A program made the position numbers and the translations under genes. Below the pieces are notes generated by a model. The model saw only the letters and a list, made by a program, of their open reading frames with translations. It was not told where the DNA came from and searched no databases. Of a stretch of 64,000 nucleotides of DNA, positions 44,800 to 58,387 are shown one piece after another (position 1 is the stretch's first letter; every line of letters starts with the position of its first letter). The DNA is taken from assembly GCA_029216955.1 (NCBI GenBank), contig JANAVB010004000.1, positions 1,110,782 to 1,174,781 of the forward strand, read 5' to 3'. The DNA comes from Iris pallida. Its lineage: Eukaryota > Streptophyta > Magnoliopsida > Asparagales > Iridaceae.

Positions 44800-47700
44800 T
44801 GTAACACCCAGTTTTTCAGATGAGGGTAATTTTAAAATTTTATAATTATAATTATTATTTATTGATATTTGATTCACATTATAATTTTTAGCGATTTTTT
44901 TAATAATTTTTAAACTATTTAAAAACTGCCTTAAGTCATGATTTGTGATTTTGATGTGCTGCCAGTGAAACCTGAGAGACTGCCTGACCTAGAGCCTGAC
45001 CATGTCATTAGGATGATTTAATTATCATTTTTAGCCTAGGGGTAATTTGATCATTTTGACTTATTTGAATTATTTGATGATTTATTGAATTGGTGAATTC
45101 TAGTTGACCTTGACTTGTTGAGACCTAGTGGACAAGCCTAGAAGCTAACCCTAGCCATGGTGACCCTAGTCTAACTTAGGTTAACCTACTTTTAGTCATT
45201 AGAAACTAATTTTGGATTAGGAGGATTAGTTTAAGTGAATTTAAGTCATGGCTTGTGATTTCATGAAATGACTTATGGCTTAACAATTTGATTGATCATG
45301 ACTTAAGCCCATGGGCCATTTAGTAAACCCTAACCCTAATTTTTGAGCTTATGACCAGCCACATAGGGATCCCCACCCTATATAAACACTTGTTCATTAG
45401 GGCTTGCCTCTTTTTATCATTCCAACACTTGGAGAAAAGAAAGGTATTTTTCCCCCTTCTAAAAATTCTCATTTTATTCATTTGATCTCCTTTTTCATCC
45501 TAGTCTTTTACATTAGGTTCTAATTTTTGTATATTTAATATTTCTTGAGGTTAATCTCAGTTTTGGGCTCATTTGGAGCATTTGGCCATCAAGAGGAACA
45601 CCCCCCATTTGGAGCTTTTCTTGCAATTTGCACTCATAGGTAACCACCCTTAAATTGTGTTTTAATCTCAATTTTATTACATGATGGCTTAGGAATAGGT
45701 GTCCCCTAACTTCTGTAGAAATTTCGTGTCATTTGCTTTAGGTTACGTGTCCGTATCGAACACGTATCGAACCTAATAGCTAGGTGTTCGACGAAATGCC
45801 CGAACCATTTCGATTTGCAAATTCTGCAAATCTATTTGAATAGAGTCCTAGATATAGGTGTGTAGGTATTTTCTGTGAAGAGTATCTAGTATTTTAGTGT
45901 CCTATTGTGTCAGATATTCGTGTTGGACACGTTGTGCACACACGTACACTGTGTCCTGCATCACGGGGCTGAGAACTCCCGACACAGGACTCGTGGACAC
46001 ACCAAATTTTTTGTGAGTGTTGGGGTACTGACTGCCACCATGCTCCCAAAATTTGGGAGCATTTCATTGTGTGTGCGAGAAAAAATCCTCCCCGTACTGG
46101 TCGTGCGGGACACGCTGCATGCGTGCACGACGCAGCGCACTGTCCTGTGCGTCTGTGAGTGTTTGAGTGGTTTGGACACGCTCGTGTCCACTTGGTGGGA
46201 CACGAACGAGTGTCACGACACGTGCACATGTTTGTTATGATTTACCAACCTTTATTTCTTCATGTTATCATATTTTTGTAGATCAAATCGAAGTTTCCTT
46301 ATGTTCGACTGATACGAGTCCAGTTTTCAATATTCTGGGATTGATTCCCTATTTTAAACTGTTTTGATAAATTAAATTACTGTGTTTAATACATGTACAT
46401 GTGTAATTACATCACTGTAATGTTATTTGCTGATTGTGTTTGGTTTTTTGTATTTCAAAATAGGTTTTTGATATTGAAATGGGCATGTAGACTGCTAGTT
46501 CCTGTTTCTTTTTCACTGTTTGAATAATCTAAACTTTCATTTCTTTTCTACTGTTATGATTGATGTTTAATTGCCAAAAAATTGATTCCTACATACGTAT
46601 TAGCCATAGATAGATAGGTTTTTCATGTTGGATTAGATTGTTTGCAAGAGAATGGGATTTTTGATTATGAGATGGATTGTTGAATATGTAGACTGATAAT
46701 TTCTGAGATTTTTTCTGTTAGCATTAATTCTGATAATTGAATCCCTGGTTAAACTGAAGTTTGATTGACATTTTGGTCCAGATACATGTGTATTAGGCCA
46801 TTGTTAAGTTGTTCATTGTTTAGTGTGGGTTTTATAGGTTCAATTTGGTGTTGGAAATGATATGGGTTCGATTTTGGTTGATTCATGAAACTCTAATGCA
46901 AACACACACACCCTTATTTTCAGGATACACACTACAAACTGTCATTACACACAATTTCCTGAGATTTGTTTCCTGTCATCTAATACCACACTAGCACACA
47001 CACTTTAACACCCTTGTGTCACCCTCTAATGTTCATGTCACACACACATCTTAGTTTTCAGATTACACACACACATTTGTTTCCTGTCACTTGTTCCTAA
47101 CATTCCTGAGAACATTCTCACCACTCACTCACTCACTCACTCACTGATTTATGAGCTGTCATTTTCCATGCTTTCCACTGTTTTCCAGATTACATATATA
47201 CATACAAATCTGAATTGTTTTCCTTCTACTGAACACTATGTCATGTTTAGCACAGCCACACACAAGTGCCCTTGTTTACCACACACACACACACTCAACT
47301 ATACATATTCTTCCTACCCTCACATAAACCTATCCTCTTGCACATACCCCTATTAACCCTTGCATGAAACCTACTTACCTACACTCCATACACACATGCC
47401 TATAACCCTTTCCTTTTTTTTTCCTGATCTCTGGTTCCAGAGATGTACACCCACACATCACCCTAAATCTATCACACCTATGTATGCATGTTGATTTCAT
47501 AATAATAGGCAATATGCTAGTTAATGATGTTGTGGAATAAATGGTTTATTGAATGCTATGTAAATACAAGCATCTATGTATACATACCCATGTAGCCATA
47601 TAGATATACAAGATGTAGTGAATGCTAGTATTGTATACATAGTGTAAATGTAAAAGGAAATGCATATCCAAGTAATGTATGTAGGTGACCTTGTATTGCA

Positions 47701-48813
47701 TTGCCTTATGTCTCAACACACACACTTTCACCTTGTACATTGGCACTCAGAATTGCTCTCTCCCTATGAACAGATATGTATATAATGTATCCATATTGTA
47801 GTATAGCCATGTGTATTTATATACATGATATATATACTGTGTGATGCTTGTGGCTTGGTGATTGTTGCTTGGTTGCTAGTGTAAGCTTGATTAGGCCCAG
47901 TGAGACTTGTCTGGACTAGGATTGACCTAGTTGACTAGTGTAATTGACCAAGGTTGACCAAAGTTTGACTTGGACCTAGTTTGTCCTAGACAGTTGACCA
48001 GGTTTGACTTAGAGTTGACTTGACCTAGATTAGCCTAGAAATCATGTAGATGCATCATAAACTTCATCTGTATTATTTTAAACACATTATAACCTGTACT
48101 ACTCTATTTAGGACATTGTGACTCCGGTGCAGACATTTGATATTACACTACTCTATTCAGAGTATCAGGCGAGTACATTCTCTGATAGTTCTCTCATTTA
48201 TTTGCCAGTTACTGTACTTTAGTTCTATTTAGTTTTATGTGATTCCCTGATACCACACGTATGGATATTTCTGGATTCATGTATGCGACACACATACCTT
48301 ACTTATCTGGCCTCTATTACTAGAATCACTGGAATTATTCCGGAATCTATTTCTGGAATCATCATATTTTGGCTGGACTCATCTCGATTCTTGTGTCGAA
48401 TTCTGGATTCATTTGTATTACGGGGCGGAGAAATATTGAGTAAGACATGTAGACATACCCCAAATCTGGAATCTCCAAACTGGAATCTACTGGAAGCATA
48501 GCCATCTCTCGCCTGATCAGTGAGAGATGTGCCTGATACCTACAGCCGTTTACATGTCGATCTCAGTATTTTAAAACACACTATTAGAGTATAGCTGGTC
48601 TCACCTGGATTCTTGATCACTACCTAGAATCATCTTGTACTGGATTCATCTTGTGTTAGATTCATCCCGTACTGGATTTACATAGGTTTTACACTTGTTA
48701 CAATTGCTGTCTGGACTTATTATGTTACTTTAGTTCAGCTAGATTTATTTTACAGTCTTTATTGCTATCATTCTTCTCTTGTTTTAGTTACTTTACTTTC
48801 CTTGTATCTTACT
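44800..48813 (+). mobile_element. Element B 3-prime LTR, truncated
   Basis: Parallel to 35192-38002 plus 42008-43200, without the chimeric insertion, which shows that the insertion in the 5-prime copy came later. The last part of the LTR is missing; the right neighbour is Tat/Ogre-like coding sequence in the minus direction. Confidence 0.85.
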
Positions 48814-50929
48814 GCTTGACGGCACCGACATACCCTGTGTAATATAAGGGTCTGTTGTGCCTGTTGTTGTTGAGCAGCATGTCCTGTTGAGTGAATGTGA
48901 TGTTGGGAATGATTTCTCCAATATTATGACAGTGCAGACATGCTGTAGGATCATCGTTAGGCTTCTTGACCTTACTGATGAAAGACTCGGCGTCTTTCAG
49001 GGCTTCGCAGAGAGCATCCCGAGTATCTTTGGATAGGCGGAAGAGCTCGAATAAGGAAATCTGTGCTGGAGTACTGGCCAGTTGTACCAATATGTCGAAG
49101 TTGTGGGGCTTGGTTGACCCCAGAGTGTTATCTTTTCGGAGAGGCCTGTCGAAACGGGCCTCATTCTGCTTTTACTTGTCAGCTGTAGGAGGTTGGGATG
49201 AACCTTCTCCTTGGACAGCTGAGGAGATGATAGGAGGCGTCACTTCGGACGGAGCCTCCTCTGGCTGGGCGTTCTGCTGTGAATGCATTTGTACAGGCAA
49301 TGCTTCATCAAGGGAGGAAGTCACCATTCGGCAAGACTTAGTCTTCTTACATTTGCTTTTGGAGGCAGAGGGTACCCCCGGTTGAGTTAGCACCGGAACA
49401 AGATCCGGGTGAACCCACATGATCTCCCCTTTGGATGTTGTGAGTGGTATGAGCCCACCCACGTTGTCATAGGTTGGTAGAAGGTTGACTACTTCCATTG
49501 TCGCCTTTGGGATGGGGACGATGCCATCTTGAGCTGTGGTAGGCGGTAAGGTGCCGAACTGGAGCTACACCATGTTGGCCGAGACTGTCTTTTCCTTGTA
49601 ATCGACGAAGATGACGTTCGTATTGATTATGCATTGTATGTAGTCTTTGAGGACGTAACAGTTTTTGGTTGGATGTCTAATGAACCTATAGTAGTGATAA
49701 TACCTCGGGTCGTCGACTCTGCCTACTTCGTCAGGACGCTTGGGATCAGGCAACTTGATTTTGTTGCCCTACTTTAATATCTCGAAGAGTTGTACGGTAT
49801 CTTTATCGTTGAAAGGATATACCATCTTCGTCCTGGCTGCAGGAGGAGGCCTCTGAGCAGGACCTTGCGTTGTGTTAGACGCATTGATAGTCAATGCCTG
49901 CTTTCCTTTCGCTTTACGGCTGCTACCGCTGGTCACAGACCGTTTCCCTTTGTCGTCAAAGGTGGAAAAGTTAACCCCCAGGAGACGAGCATTACGCGCC
50001 TTCTTCTCCGCAGCTTCGGCTTCAAAGATCAAAGAACTTTAATTAGGCGAGGGAGTGGAGTTGAGCCAGAGCTTGATCGCGAGGATCATGTTCATGCTGT
50101 AGGAGTCGATGAGTGCATGTTCTGGCATGCTTGGAGGCAACCTTAGGCATGCTTGTCAAAAATGCTCGATGAACTCTCGAACAGTCTCCTTTTCAGTCTG
50201 CCACACTTCTATTAGAGATGACATGGTCATGTCTCTCCCTCCGTCGTAGAACCGATCAAGGAAGAGGCGTGTCAAGTCGTCGAAGGACGATATGGAGTTG
50301 TCAGGAAGACTGCAGTACCAGTCGTAGGCAACTCCTTTCAGAGCCCCAACAAACAGGCTAATGAGCAACGTATGTTCTTTTGGGAGATGCCCCATCTGAG
50401 ACTGGAAGTAGGTCAAGTACCGACGAGGAAAGTCCTTCCCGTCATATGGCGTCAGTGTATGCGGTTTATACTTGGGAGGATAAACCACCTTGTTCCACTC
50501 AAGAGGGTAGGGTTAAGGAAGCCCCAACTTCTGGCGTTCTTTCTGCCTGTTTTGGGCCTCGAAGCGTTCACGCAGCTCCCTGATTATCTCGGCCAAGTCT
50601 TTTGTCGAGCTGGAAGCAGGTGAAGGCGAAACGGCCTGAAGTTGGATATTGGAAAGAGCTGACGCTCGCGGTGCAGTGTGATGTTATGTCGCTGAAGATA
50701 CCCGTTGAGGGGGTATAGTTGAATCTCCGTTGGCTCCTGGATCGGGGCTAGTGGAGACAGGTGCCCTTGCCAGAATGGTTCGAATGTCGAACACGACCTG
50801 GGTTAGAATTTGTATCGAGGCAGAGAGAGTCTTCAGACTCCCCTCAAGGGTGTCTATGCGCTGCACGATGTCCAGCGATGGAGCATCTGATTCTCCTTCA
50901 TCACTACCCTCTGCCATGTTGGCTGTCAT
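48814..50929 (-). pseudogene. Tat/Ogre-like gag and protease start, broken
   Basis: The minus-strand ATG at 50927-50929 opens MTANMAEGSDEGESD and IVQRIDTLEGSLKTLSASIQ. After a TAA (Gln expected) the gag core follows in 50488-50156: YDGKDFPRRYLTYFQSQMG, LFVGALKGVAYDWYCSLP, FDDLTRLFLDRFYDGGRDM. Further frames give FEAEAAEKKARNARLLGVNF, DDPRYYHYYRFIRHPTKNCY (the C-terminal gag motif of the clade), and the spacer toward protease ending HNRPLYYTGYVG, where element B cuts it. At least six stops or shifts. About 65 residues expected between YTGYVG and the block at 35190 are missing, including the protease active site. Confidence 0.88.
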
Positions 50930-51090
50930 GACATGGATGGATCGGTCGAGGCTTCACTCTCGACCTCACTTTCCTGTAGAGGGGCTTCTTCTTCCGAGGC
51001 CTCGTGTTGGCTACCCCCAGCTACGTTGGGGTCGGTTTATCGAAGTGTTTCTTCGTCTTCGAGGGGAGGGTTGTCAGAGGCTTGAAAGAG
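50930..51090 (-). other. Leader between primer site and gag
   Basis: About 160 bases of untranslated leader on the minus strand. There is no room for the additional ORF found upstream of gag in typical Ogre elements, so the element is better called Tat-clade, Ogre-like. Confidence 0.6.
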
Positions 51091-51109
51091 GTCTCCAGCG
51101 GAGTCGTCA
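51091..51109 (-). other. Primer-binding site, tRNA-Arg type
   Basis: Minus-strand TGACGACTCCGCTGGAGAC, three bases inside the 5-prime LTR end (51113). It resembles TGGCGACTCCGCTGGGGA, the tRNA-Arg-type site reported for Ogre elements, with the third base G changed to A. Confidence 0.7.
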
Positions 51110-51112
51110 GCT

Positions 51113-51624
51113 TGTTTGCCATCGAAAATACGACAAGGTTTTGTTGACTAAAACTTTGGTATTTCAATTACAAATAGAACAGAACAGTATACAATGTAGG
51201 ACTTAGACGTAGTCCTAGGAGTACACTATTATTTTTATCTGGAAATTGTATCGGTGGAGCGAGTGGTAATACGTTGATTCCGTTGACGATCTGACGACGA
51301 TCTTGAACTCTCTGAAGTTCTGGGTTGCTCTGGATGCCGGAGCGTTGCGAGGAGAAACAGACGTTAAGTGTATCTTATGGCCTTTGTGGAGGTACTTCTC
51401 TCTGAGTATGCACCTTTGTCCTTGTCTGTGTGTGTCATAAAGGAACAATCCTTCTATTTATAGATAGCATGATGACTGCTCATGTACGCATATGTTGGAT
51501 ATGCCTGGACGTGGGGACGTTACGTGGCTGATGCTGGCGGGGGCGCACGGTTGATGCACCTTGGATTGAAGTCGAATTTGCTGGACTGCTGCATTGGGCT
51601 GCGATGGAGCTGACACGTGGCAGT
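51113..51624 (-). mobile_element. Tat/Ogre-like 5-prime LTR, inner part
   Basis: TGTTTGCCATCGAAAATACG and onward parallel to 26545-27063, including the minus TATA box region. It breaks off after CACGTGGCAGT at 51624, where element C starts. Confidence 0.85.
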
Positions 51625-52578
51625 AAAAGCTATTTGCTTATTTGCCTAAAAGAAGGAACCATTTTGAAACCAGAGATAAATATCAAATCCAAGATAAAGT
51701 CTAGCAAAATCATCGATTCATTGTATTAAGAAGAAACTCATAGCAAGAAGTTACACAAGCTACTCCTAAGTTAAATAATTAGAAGCAAAACAAAGCAAAA
51801 CAAATAATAATTCTTTTTGAAGGACTGCATCAAAGTAGAGAAAACATGCTTGAAAATATTTAAGGTACAATCTGATAATCATATGCGTCTATCCAAAATC
51901 ATGGTACTCTAAATCCCCGTCATACTAGTAAGCAAGGCTACGATAATCACAGAGTCCTTGACTTATGCACATACCTCTAGAATCGTGGTATTTAATATTT
52001 TCGCGGTGCCGCTAGCTTGGCTGCGAAAACCTTAAATTCCCACACTCGAGAAATATATCCAGAGTCAGACTATATGTCCTTACCATGCTGGCTAATGTGA
52101 CTATAGAAGACTAGATTCCATAACATAGATGACCTAGCCCATATAATTTCATCTTGTCAAAAAAATTAAATTAAATCAACAATGAATACCCATAAATCAA
52201 ATCAAATTTATCAACGAACTTCAAAATTCAAAATGAACAAAAATCTATCAAAATACAACTCGGATGCAACAGTTATCATCAAGATTCAAAATTCGACAAT
52301 CATTCATCAAAATCAATGAATATAACTCAAATTCAACCATAATCCATCAAAATCAAATTTAACAACAGTAAGTAAAAATAAATCAAATCAAGGGAAAAAG
52401 AGTTCTCAAATCGAAGTTAAAATAAGATTCTCAAGGGTCGTTCCGGGAATCTCTCAAGGGTTCCTAACTATGATTGAGTACCTTCAAGATATATCCTATT
52501 CCTACTACAGGCTGTAGTGGTACTCAAGTTCGAATACCACTACATAAACTCGACCTGCATGGGCCACCACTAAAAACG
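51625..52578 (-). mobile_element. Element C internal domain
   Basis: About the first 570 bases (52578 down to roughly 51870) align with the internal domains of elements A and B: GTGGTGGCCCATGCAGGTCG, GGATACTC-like region, CCCATAA..GGTTAGG-like region and GATTATCAGATTG. The remainder to 51625 is different and AT-rich. No gag linker is seen. Confidence 0.65.
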
Positions 52579-55500
52579 TGTCACGACCCGCATCCTAGTG
52601 TTAGGGCACGAGAACGTAACAACGCCCAGCCTACGCCGCAGTGTCGGCGGTAGAACGCTGTCCTAGGTCTCATGCATCTAACAGTATAAGGCTAAGCAGT
52701 TTATACTCCCCGAATGGGGGTGACATAGCAGAATGTAAACTCAATCACATCTAAGGTAGAGCATAATGGAAGATAGATAAAACATGAAATCCAAAAGAGA
52801 TACAGGAGATAGAAGTCTAAGTGTCTAAGATACATAAATCCAGAAGTACATCTCAAAACTCAAATACAGTAATCTACAAAGTAAATACAACTCCCGACAA
52901 ATTGAAATAACTATCTAAACAACCTCTACCGTGTCTCCTCTAGGCTAGCAGGTAATCCCAGGCTATCTGTAAAATTTATCAACAGGTCCAGTCAGGACAG
53001 GAGCGAGCACAATACATCTCATGCAGTTCATATCATGTCAGAAAATATAAAGCAGGCAATAGAATAAGATACATGAAACGCTGTAAGAAGATGTACATGA
53101 AAACAGGAGAGATATTTGATAACTGGAAATATATACATGATAAGTAAGAACTGTAAGTGACTAGTGATTTAGAGTACGAGATGGCATGTAATTGGCTTAG
53201 GTTGAACATGATGTACATGAGTGAACATGTAGGACATCAGCCAATAAGGCTGTGTTGTACATGATAAAATATGAAAAGTAACAGAGTGAACATGATGGGT
53301 AAATCACATGACCATTTATACTCACCCCTACCCACAATCAATACACAAAGATCTATTCAAGTTACGTTACGGACATGATATTTTGGTTATACAAGAAACA
53401 CATGAGGAAACATGAGCGTACATGAAAGAACATGAGAGTACATGAACGTACATATAAGAACATGAGAGAACATGAGTGTACATGAATAACGCAGAAGCAA
53501 GGAATACATAATGTACATGAAACACATGTCATAAAGTATCCGATGCACCCGCTAAGGGGGATAACATCCCAAGAAGAGATCCATATAGTACCAATCCGTG
53601 ATGATAACGTGACAGCATCAAGTAAAAGTAATCTAGAGCGAGAATATAAGTCGTGACAAGTATGAAACGATCAGAGAATGTACTCGCCTGATATCTGAAT
53701 GTCCAAGGTAAAGATACTGTCCGAAGAGAGGTGTCTGGCTCCTAATTAGAACAGCACAAGTCACAACATGTCCAGAAGGGTAATATAAAGCACTACAATT
53801 CATTCTACATGAATCTAGGTCAAACTAGGCCAAAGTCAACCCTTGGTCAACTCTGGTCAACTGTACTAGTCAAACTAGGTCATGTCCTAACCCAGCAAGT
53901 CTTACTAGGCCTAACCAAGACTATCCTAGCAAGCACACATCAATACAAGGCTATACAAGCCAACATACACCCAACTCTATATAGCATGCAATTATTCAAT
54001 ACTCAAATAGGCAAGAATTCACATTGGATATATACTAGGTAATCTATTACTTTAAGCTATATATGTCTACACATATATACACATGCATATATTGGTATTC
54101 AACATTAGGTCTATAATCATAGCATTTCAAATGGTTATATAAACTTATATATTATGACACAATATGCTAACATATATATAATATACATATATAGCTAAGT
54201 TAACTATATTCATAAATACTTATTTAAGAGGCTATGTGTGTGTATGTGAACATGGCAAAGGAGCAAATGAGGGTTAAATGGGCATATATAGTGTATACAT
54301 ATCAAAGAGTGTCAAAGTGTAAGTGAACAATGTGTCAAGTGTGATAGTGTCAACATAGTGTAAGGGGGTACATGAGGTAATATAGGATTTGTGTTAACAT
54401 AGAATATTACATCTCATTAACTTGTATATTGCATACATTACATCTATTATTACATTACATTCATGTTTGCATTCATTCATCATTCATTATTCTCTTGCAC
54501 CACTATATGTACCATACATTACATACTATGGAACCTACATATTCATTACAAGTCATACTTATACATGCTTACATTAGATAGGATACTTACACCTCATACA
54601 TTATTTATTTAACCATTTACTCATGCTTGCATTCTCTATTTAATTACATAATGTATATACATTAACATGGATTAAAATCAAATAGAACATTATATTACTC
54701 ACAAGGGTGTACAAAATGCATATGCCGAATAGTAATTCCTACTAATAATCAATACTGTACCATCTCAGCATGAATTAAAATTTAGGATTAAAGTATGTTA
54801 TAGATCTATGTGTTAGCTTTCCGAAACTTCAAACGGATCGCGTTTTCATTTCCGAAAACTCCCGGAATCGCAAAAACACCGAGAACGCATTTGTCTTTCG
54901 TACAGCTGACACTCAAATAATTCTCCAGAAAGTTACAGAAAGAATTAGGCCTATTAATACATGTTTTTGGAAAGCTAACTTCAATACGCTTCTTTTAAAA
55001 AAAAACGAGAGATTAAACCGAGCTTTGAGCTAAAAGTTATGACATTTCTAAGTTAGGACTGAAATTAAAAATGTGGATAAAAATCATGACGGATTTAGAT
55101 AGTTTGAGCCAAAAGAATACACAATATATATCCTAATTATCCACAACAATAATAGCAATAATAATATGAGGAACCACACTCACAAACTTGATTATATAAT
55201 CATCATGAACCATTTATTACATATATAAATATAGATACACTCTCATTACAATATATATATATATAAATCTATATATGTAACATGAACACATCCACAACAC
55301 AAATGACACTCCTATAACCTCCAAATGGACACAAAATGGACACAAATGGAGATACAACCATGGGGGTCATTCCTATGGGGTCAAAATAGACCTATATGCA
55401 TGAGGAAATGAAAAGGAGAAGGGATTTATACCTCCCGGTAGATCGAATCGAAGAAAAACCTTTCCGGAGCGACACCGACACGTAGAGATTCCAAAAGGAC

Positions 55501-56306
55501 ACGAACGAGCTCCGAATCCTCCCAAACTTGGGTAGCTTCCTCCTTGGCTAGAATGGAGAAGGAAAGAAGAAGATTTGGTGGTGAAATGGAAGGATTTGGT
55601 GGAGAAATTGCTAGGGATTGCTCTCTAGGAATTTGGGGAAGAACAAGAGAGAGAAAAATAGATGGATAATAACAAATGGGAGGCTCAACCCTATCCTTAT
55701 TGTGGCTGGCCATAAAGATGGTTTTGTCCTATTAGGAAAAGTCCAAAAGCCCCTACTAACCTATTATATGAGTATTAGGAAAGGGCTAATTGGTTGGGGC
55801 TAAATTAGTCATTCTAAAGTCTCTAATCACACTAACCTTATCCATAATAATTAGTCTAACCTCTAACTAAAATATTTCTATCATGTGGAATAAAATTAAT
55901 ATCATGTGGGCCATGCCTAACTAGTGTGTGGGTCCCACTAGAGTCAAACTACCCCCCGGGTCCCCGTTTTAAGTCGGATTGAGTTGAAATTCGAACCCGA
56001 CTCAAATAACCCCAAAACAATGTCATAAATAATAAAATAATATCAAAATAATTCAAAGAGGTCAAATGCAAAAATATCCTTAGGCCAAAAATGATATTAA
56101 AATATCATAATCACATGGTTAGTCTCTAGGTCAAACAGTCTCTAGGGTTTCACTAGCAAAACGTCAAAACCATAAGTCATTAATTTAAATAATTTTAAAA
56201 TAATTTAAAATCACCAAAAATCATATCATGAATCAAATATCATTATTAAAATAATTATAAATACAAAATTTCAAAATTATCCTCATTTGGGAAACTGGGT
56301 GCTACA
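51625..56306 (-). mobile_element. Element C: long LTR plus internal part, minus strand
   Basis: Minus strand: LTR 56306-52579 (TGTAGCACCCAG to GGTCGTGACA), then an internal domain 52578-51625 starting CGTTTTTAGTGGTGGCCCAT. Its second LTR is missing. The LTR matches the 38003-42007 insertion from the LEUCINE-free AT-rich start through the conserved blocks to the end. The host (Tat/Ogre-like 5-prime LTR) lacks about 1.08 kb at this point relative to its other copy, so insertion was followed by a deletion removing both. Confidence 0.75.
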
Positions 56307-56826
56307 CAAGGCGGCCGCGTTCCGTCTTTCGTTATGCTGGCAGAGCCACAGATTGTCGAGTGAGCCTGTTGCTTTCGAAGGTCGGGGCATCTTGCGATCC
56401 TTGTCGAGCTAGGAGAACTCCTTTTCCTGCTATACAATGGCTGATTGGTGCAGATGAGAGAGAGTGCTTCGCTCTGACTATGCATAGAGATGCGCATACG
56501 TTGAGATGCTGGAATGATGTGCTTGGACGAGACATCAGAGTGATGCGCCTGACAGATGATGTGCCAGACAGGGGGCGCATGGCAGTTTTCTACATCTAGC
56601 TGTAGCTTTAGGATTTTTCTTCTTTGTAGAAGTTCTCCTTTGTAAAGCTTTTCTTTAGACATGTAATAAACTTTCATATGAATAAAAGTCTTCTTTTGAT
56701 GTCTATATTTTTGCTGTGCCAAGTATCTGTCTGAGTTTTTCCTGGCACATTGGAGTTGGTCGCATGGTTGGGTTGAGCGTCTAGGATTCGGGCCTATGGA
56801 TGCACCTGAATTTCCATGCTTCTACA
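56307..56826 (-). mobile_element. Tat/Ogre-like 5-prime LTR, outer part
   Basis: Parallel to 28145-28662 (CCGTCTTTCGTTATGCTGGC and onward) and ending CTTCTACA at 56826. It is followed by GACAT, the right target duplication, and then element A LTR sequence. Confidence 0.85.
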
Positions 56827-57284
56827 GACATGACTGAGATCTAACCCTGGTTGTGGGGCTTCATACGATAATGAGTTTAATTTGTGGTTCGACCCACAGA
56901 TTTTTACTGCATGTGCAGTCGAGACTAAGCCCTTGTCTGACACTTTGATATTCATGTTCTTTGTACTTGACACCTCTTTGACACTTCATTGACACACATA
57001 TGAGACACTTGGACATCATTTAGACACTGCTGCACACTCATGACACTTGAACATCACTGCATGGCCACTCACTTTGATACTCGAACACTCTGATACACTT
57101 GCCTTTATCTGTTACACTTGACACTCTGTCACATTTCACTCTTTGTCACACATTTGCATATATGTGACACATTGTTCACACTCACTTGACACCTTGTTGC
57201 TAGTTACTTGATACTAATTGACACTACTGCACATTCTCTGTTGTTTGCACATGATCTGATACCTTGACACACTTACAATCACGC

Positions 57285-57325
<41 letters not shown>

Positions 57326-57761
57326 ACACACTTGTATTGACACATGCCCTGCTGTTTGACACTTGCTTTACATGTTTGGCACATGTTTGACACACATGTT
57401 TGACACACATGTTTGACACTACTCACTGTATACTAACTAACAATCTTGACACATTCACATTGACCATGCTCTGAATTTACTTGACACTTGACACACTCAC
57501 TGCTCACTCACTTGACACACTGTATTGACACTAATTCACTCACATTGACACTGCTGTGACACATGTTCTGATACTCACTGCATTCACTTTGCTGTGACAC
57601 CATATTGCCACACACTTGACACTTTATTGCACATTGCCATGACACTCTTCACATTGTTTGCTGCACACACGATACTCCGAATACACATGGACACTTGCAC
57701 ATGTCTGTTACTCTTTGACTCTACTGACACTTGACACATTATTTTACTTGTTTGCTATGGC

Positions 57762-57797
<36 letters not shown>

Positions 57798-57946
57798 CTG
57801 CACTTTGCATGTCCTGCAGGTGAGGATAAAACCTTGATGTTTACTGCATCTATCTACTTCCCCTCTTTCAGTTCAGCCCAGTTTTTATGACACTCTTGTG
57901 TTATCTATGAGGATATATGCCTAGTATTGATATATATACATGAATG

Positions 57947-58006
<60 letters not shown>

Positions 58007-58146
58007 ATGTGTTATGTTAGATATGTATATAAACATGTTAAATGTTTTGGCATATAGAATAACTTAGTAATGTGATGATTTTTGTTTGGATTTTAAGAGC
58101 CTATTTAGGATACTGTTATATCATGCTAAGATAGGTCAGTTGCTAA

Positions 58147-58357
<211 letters not shown>

Positions 58358-58387
58358 TATACATGTATTGGGTTATAGGGTTGTAAG

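Larger units (their letters stand above)
35192..48813 (+). mobile_element. Element B: long-LTR, coding-poor element in Tat/Ogre
   Basis: 5-prime LTR 35192-43779 (holding a 4.0 kb insertion), internal domain 43780-44799, 3-prime LTR 44800-48813. LTRs start TGTAACACCCAGTTTT. The 3-prime LTR aligns to the first copy from its start to CTTGTATCTTACT and is cut at about 48813, lacking the last 590 bases; no target duplication can be seen. It interrupts the protease of the Tat/Ogre-like element. Same layout as element A: about 4.0-4.6 kb LTR, 1.0 kb core. Confidence 0.8.
26545..56826 (-). mobile_element. Tat/Ogre-like Ty3/gypsy element, minus strand
   Basis: The element spans 30.3 kb including nested insertions. 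Ends are TGTTTGCC (plus, 26545) and CTTCTACA (56826); flanking AACAT and GACAT are a five-base target duplication with one mismatch, and the interrupted LTR of element A joins across it. Minus-strand order: 5-prime LTR (split), tRNA-Arg-type primer site, gag, protease (interrupted), RT, RNase H, a second archaeal-type RNase H, integrase, antisense gene, 3-prime LTR. The second RNase H before integrase is the mark of the Tat clade. All sense frames are broken. Confidence 0.9.

Noticed and set aside
45894..46240. Opposed ORFs of 111 residues on both strands
   Set aside because: They lie in the palindrome-rich LTR block of element B; the same block in the other LTR copy has different ORF lengths.
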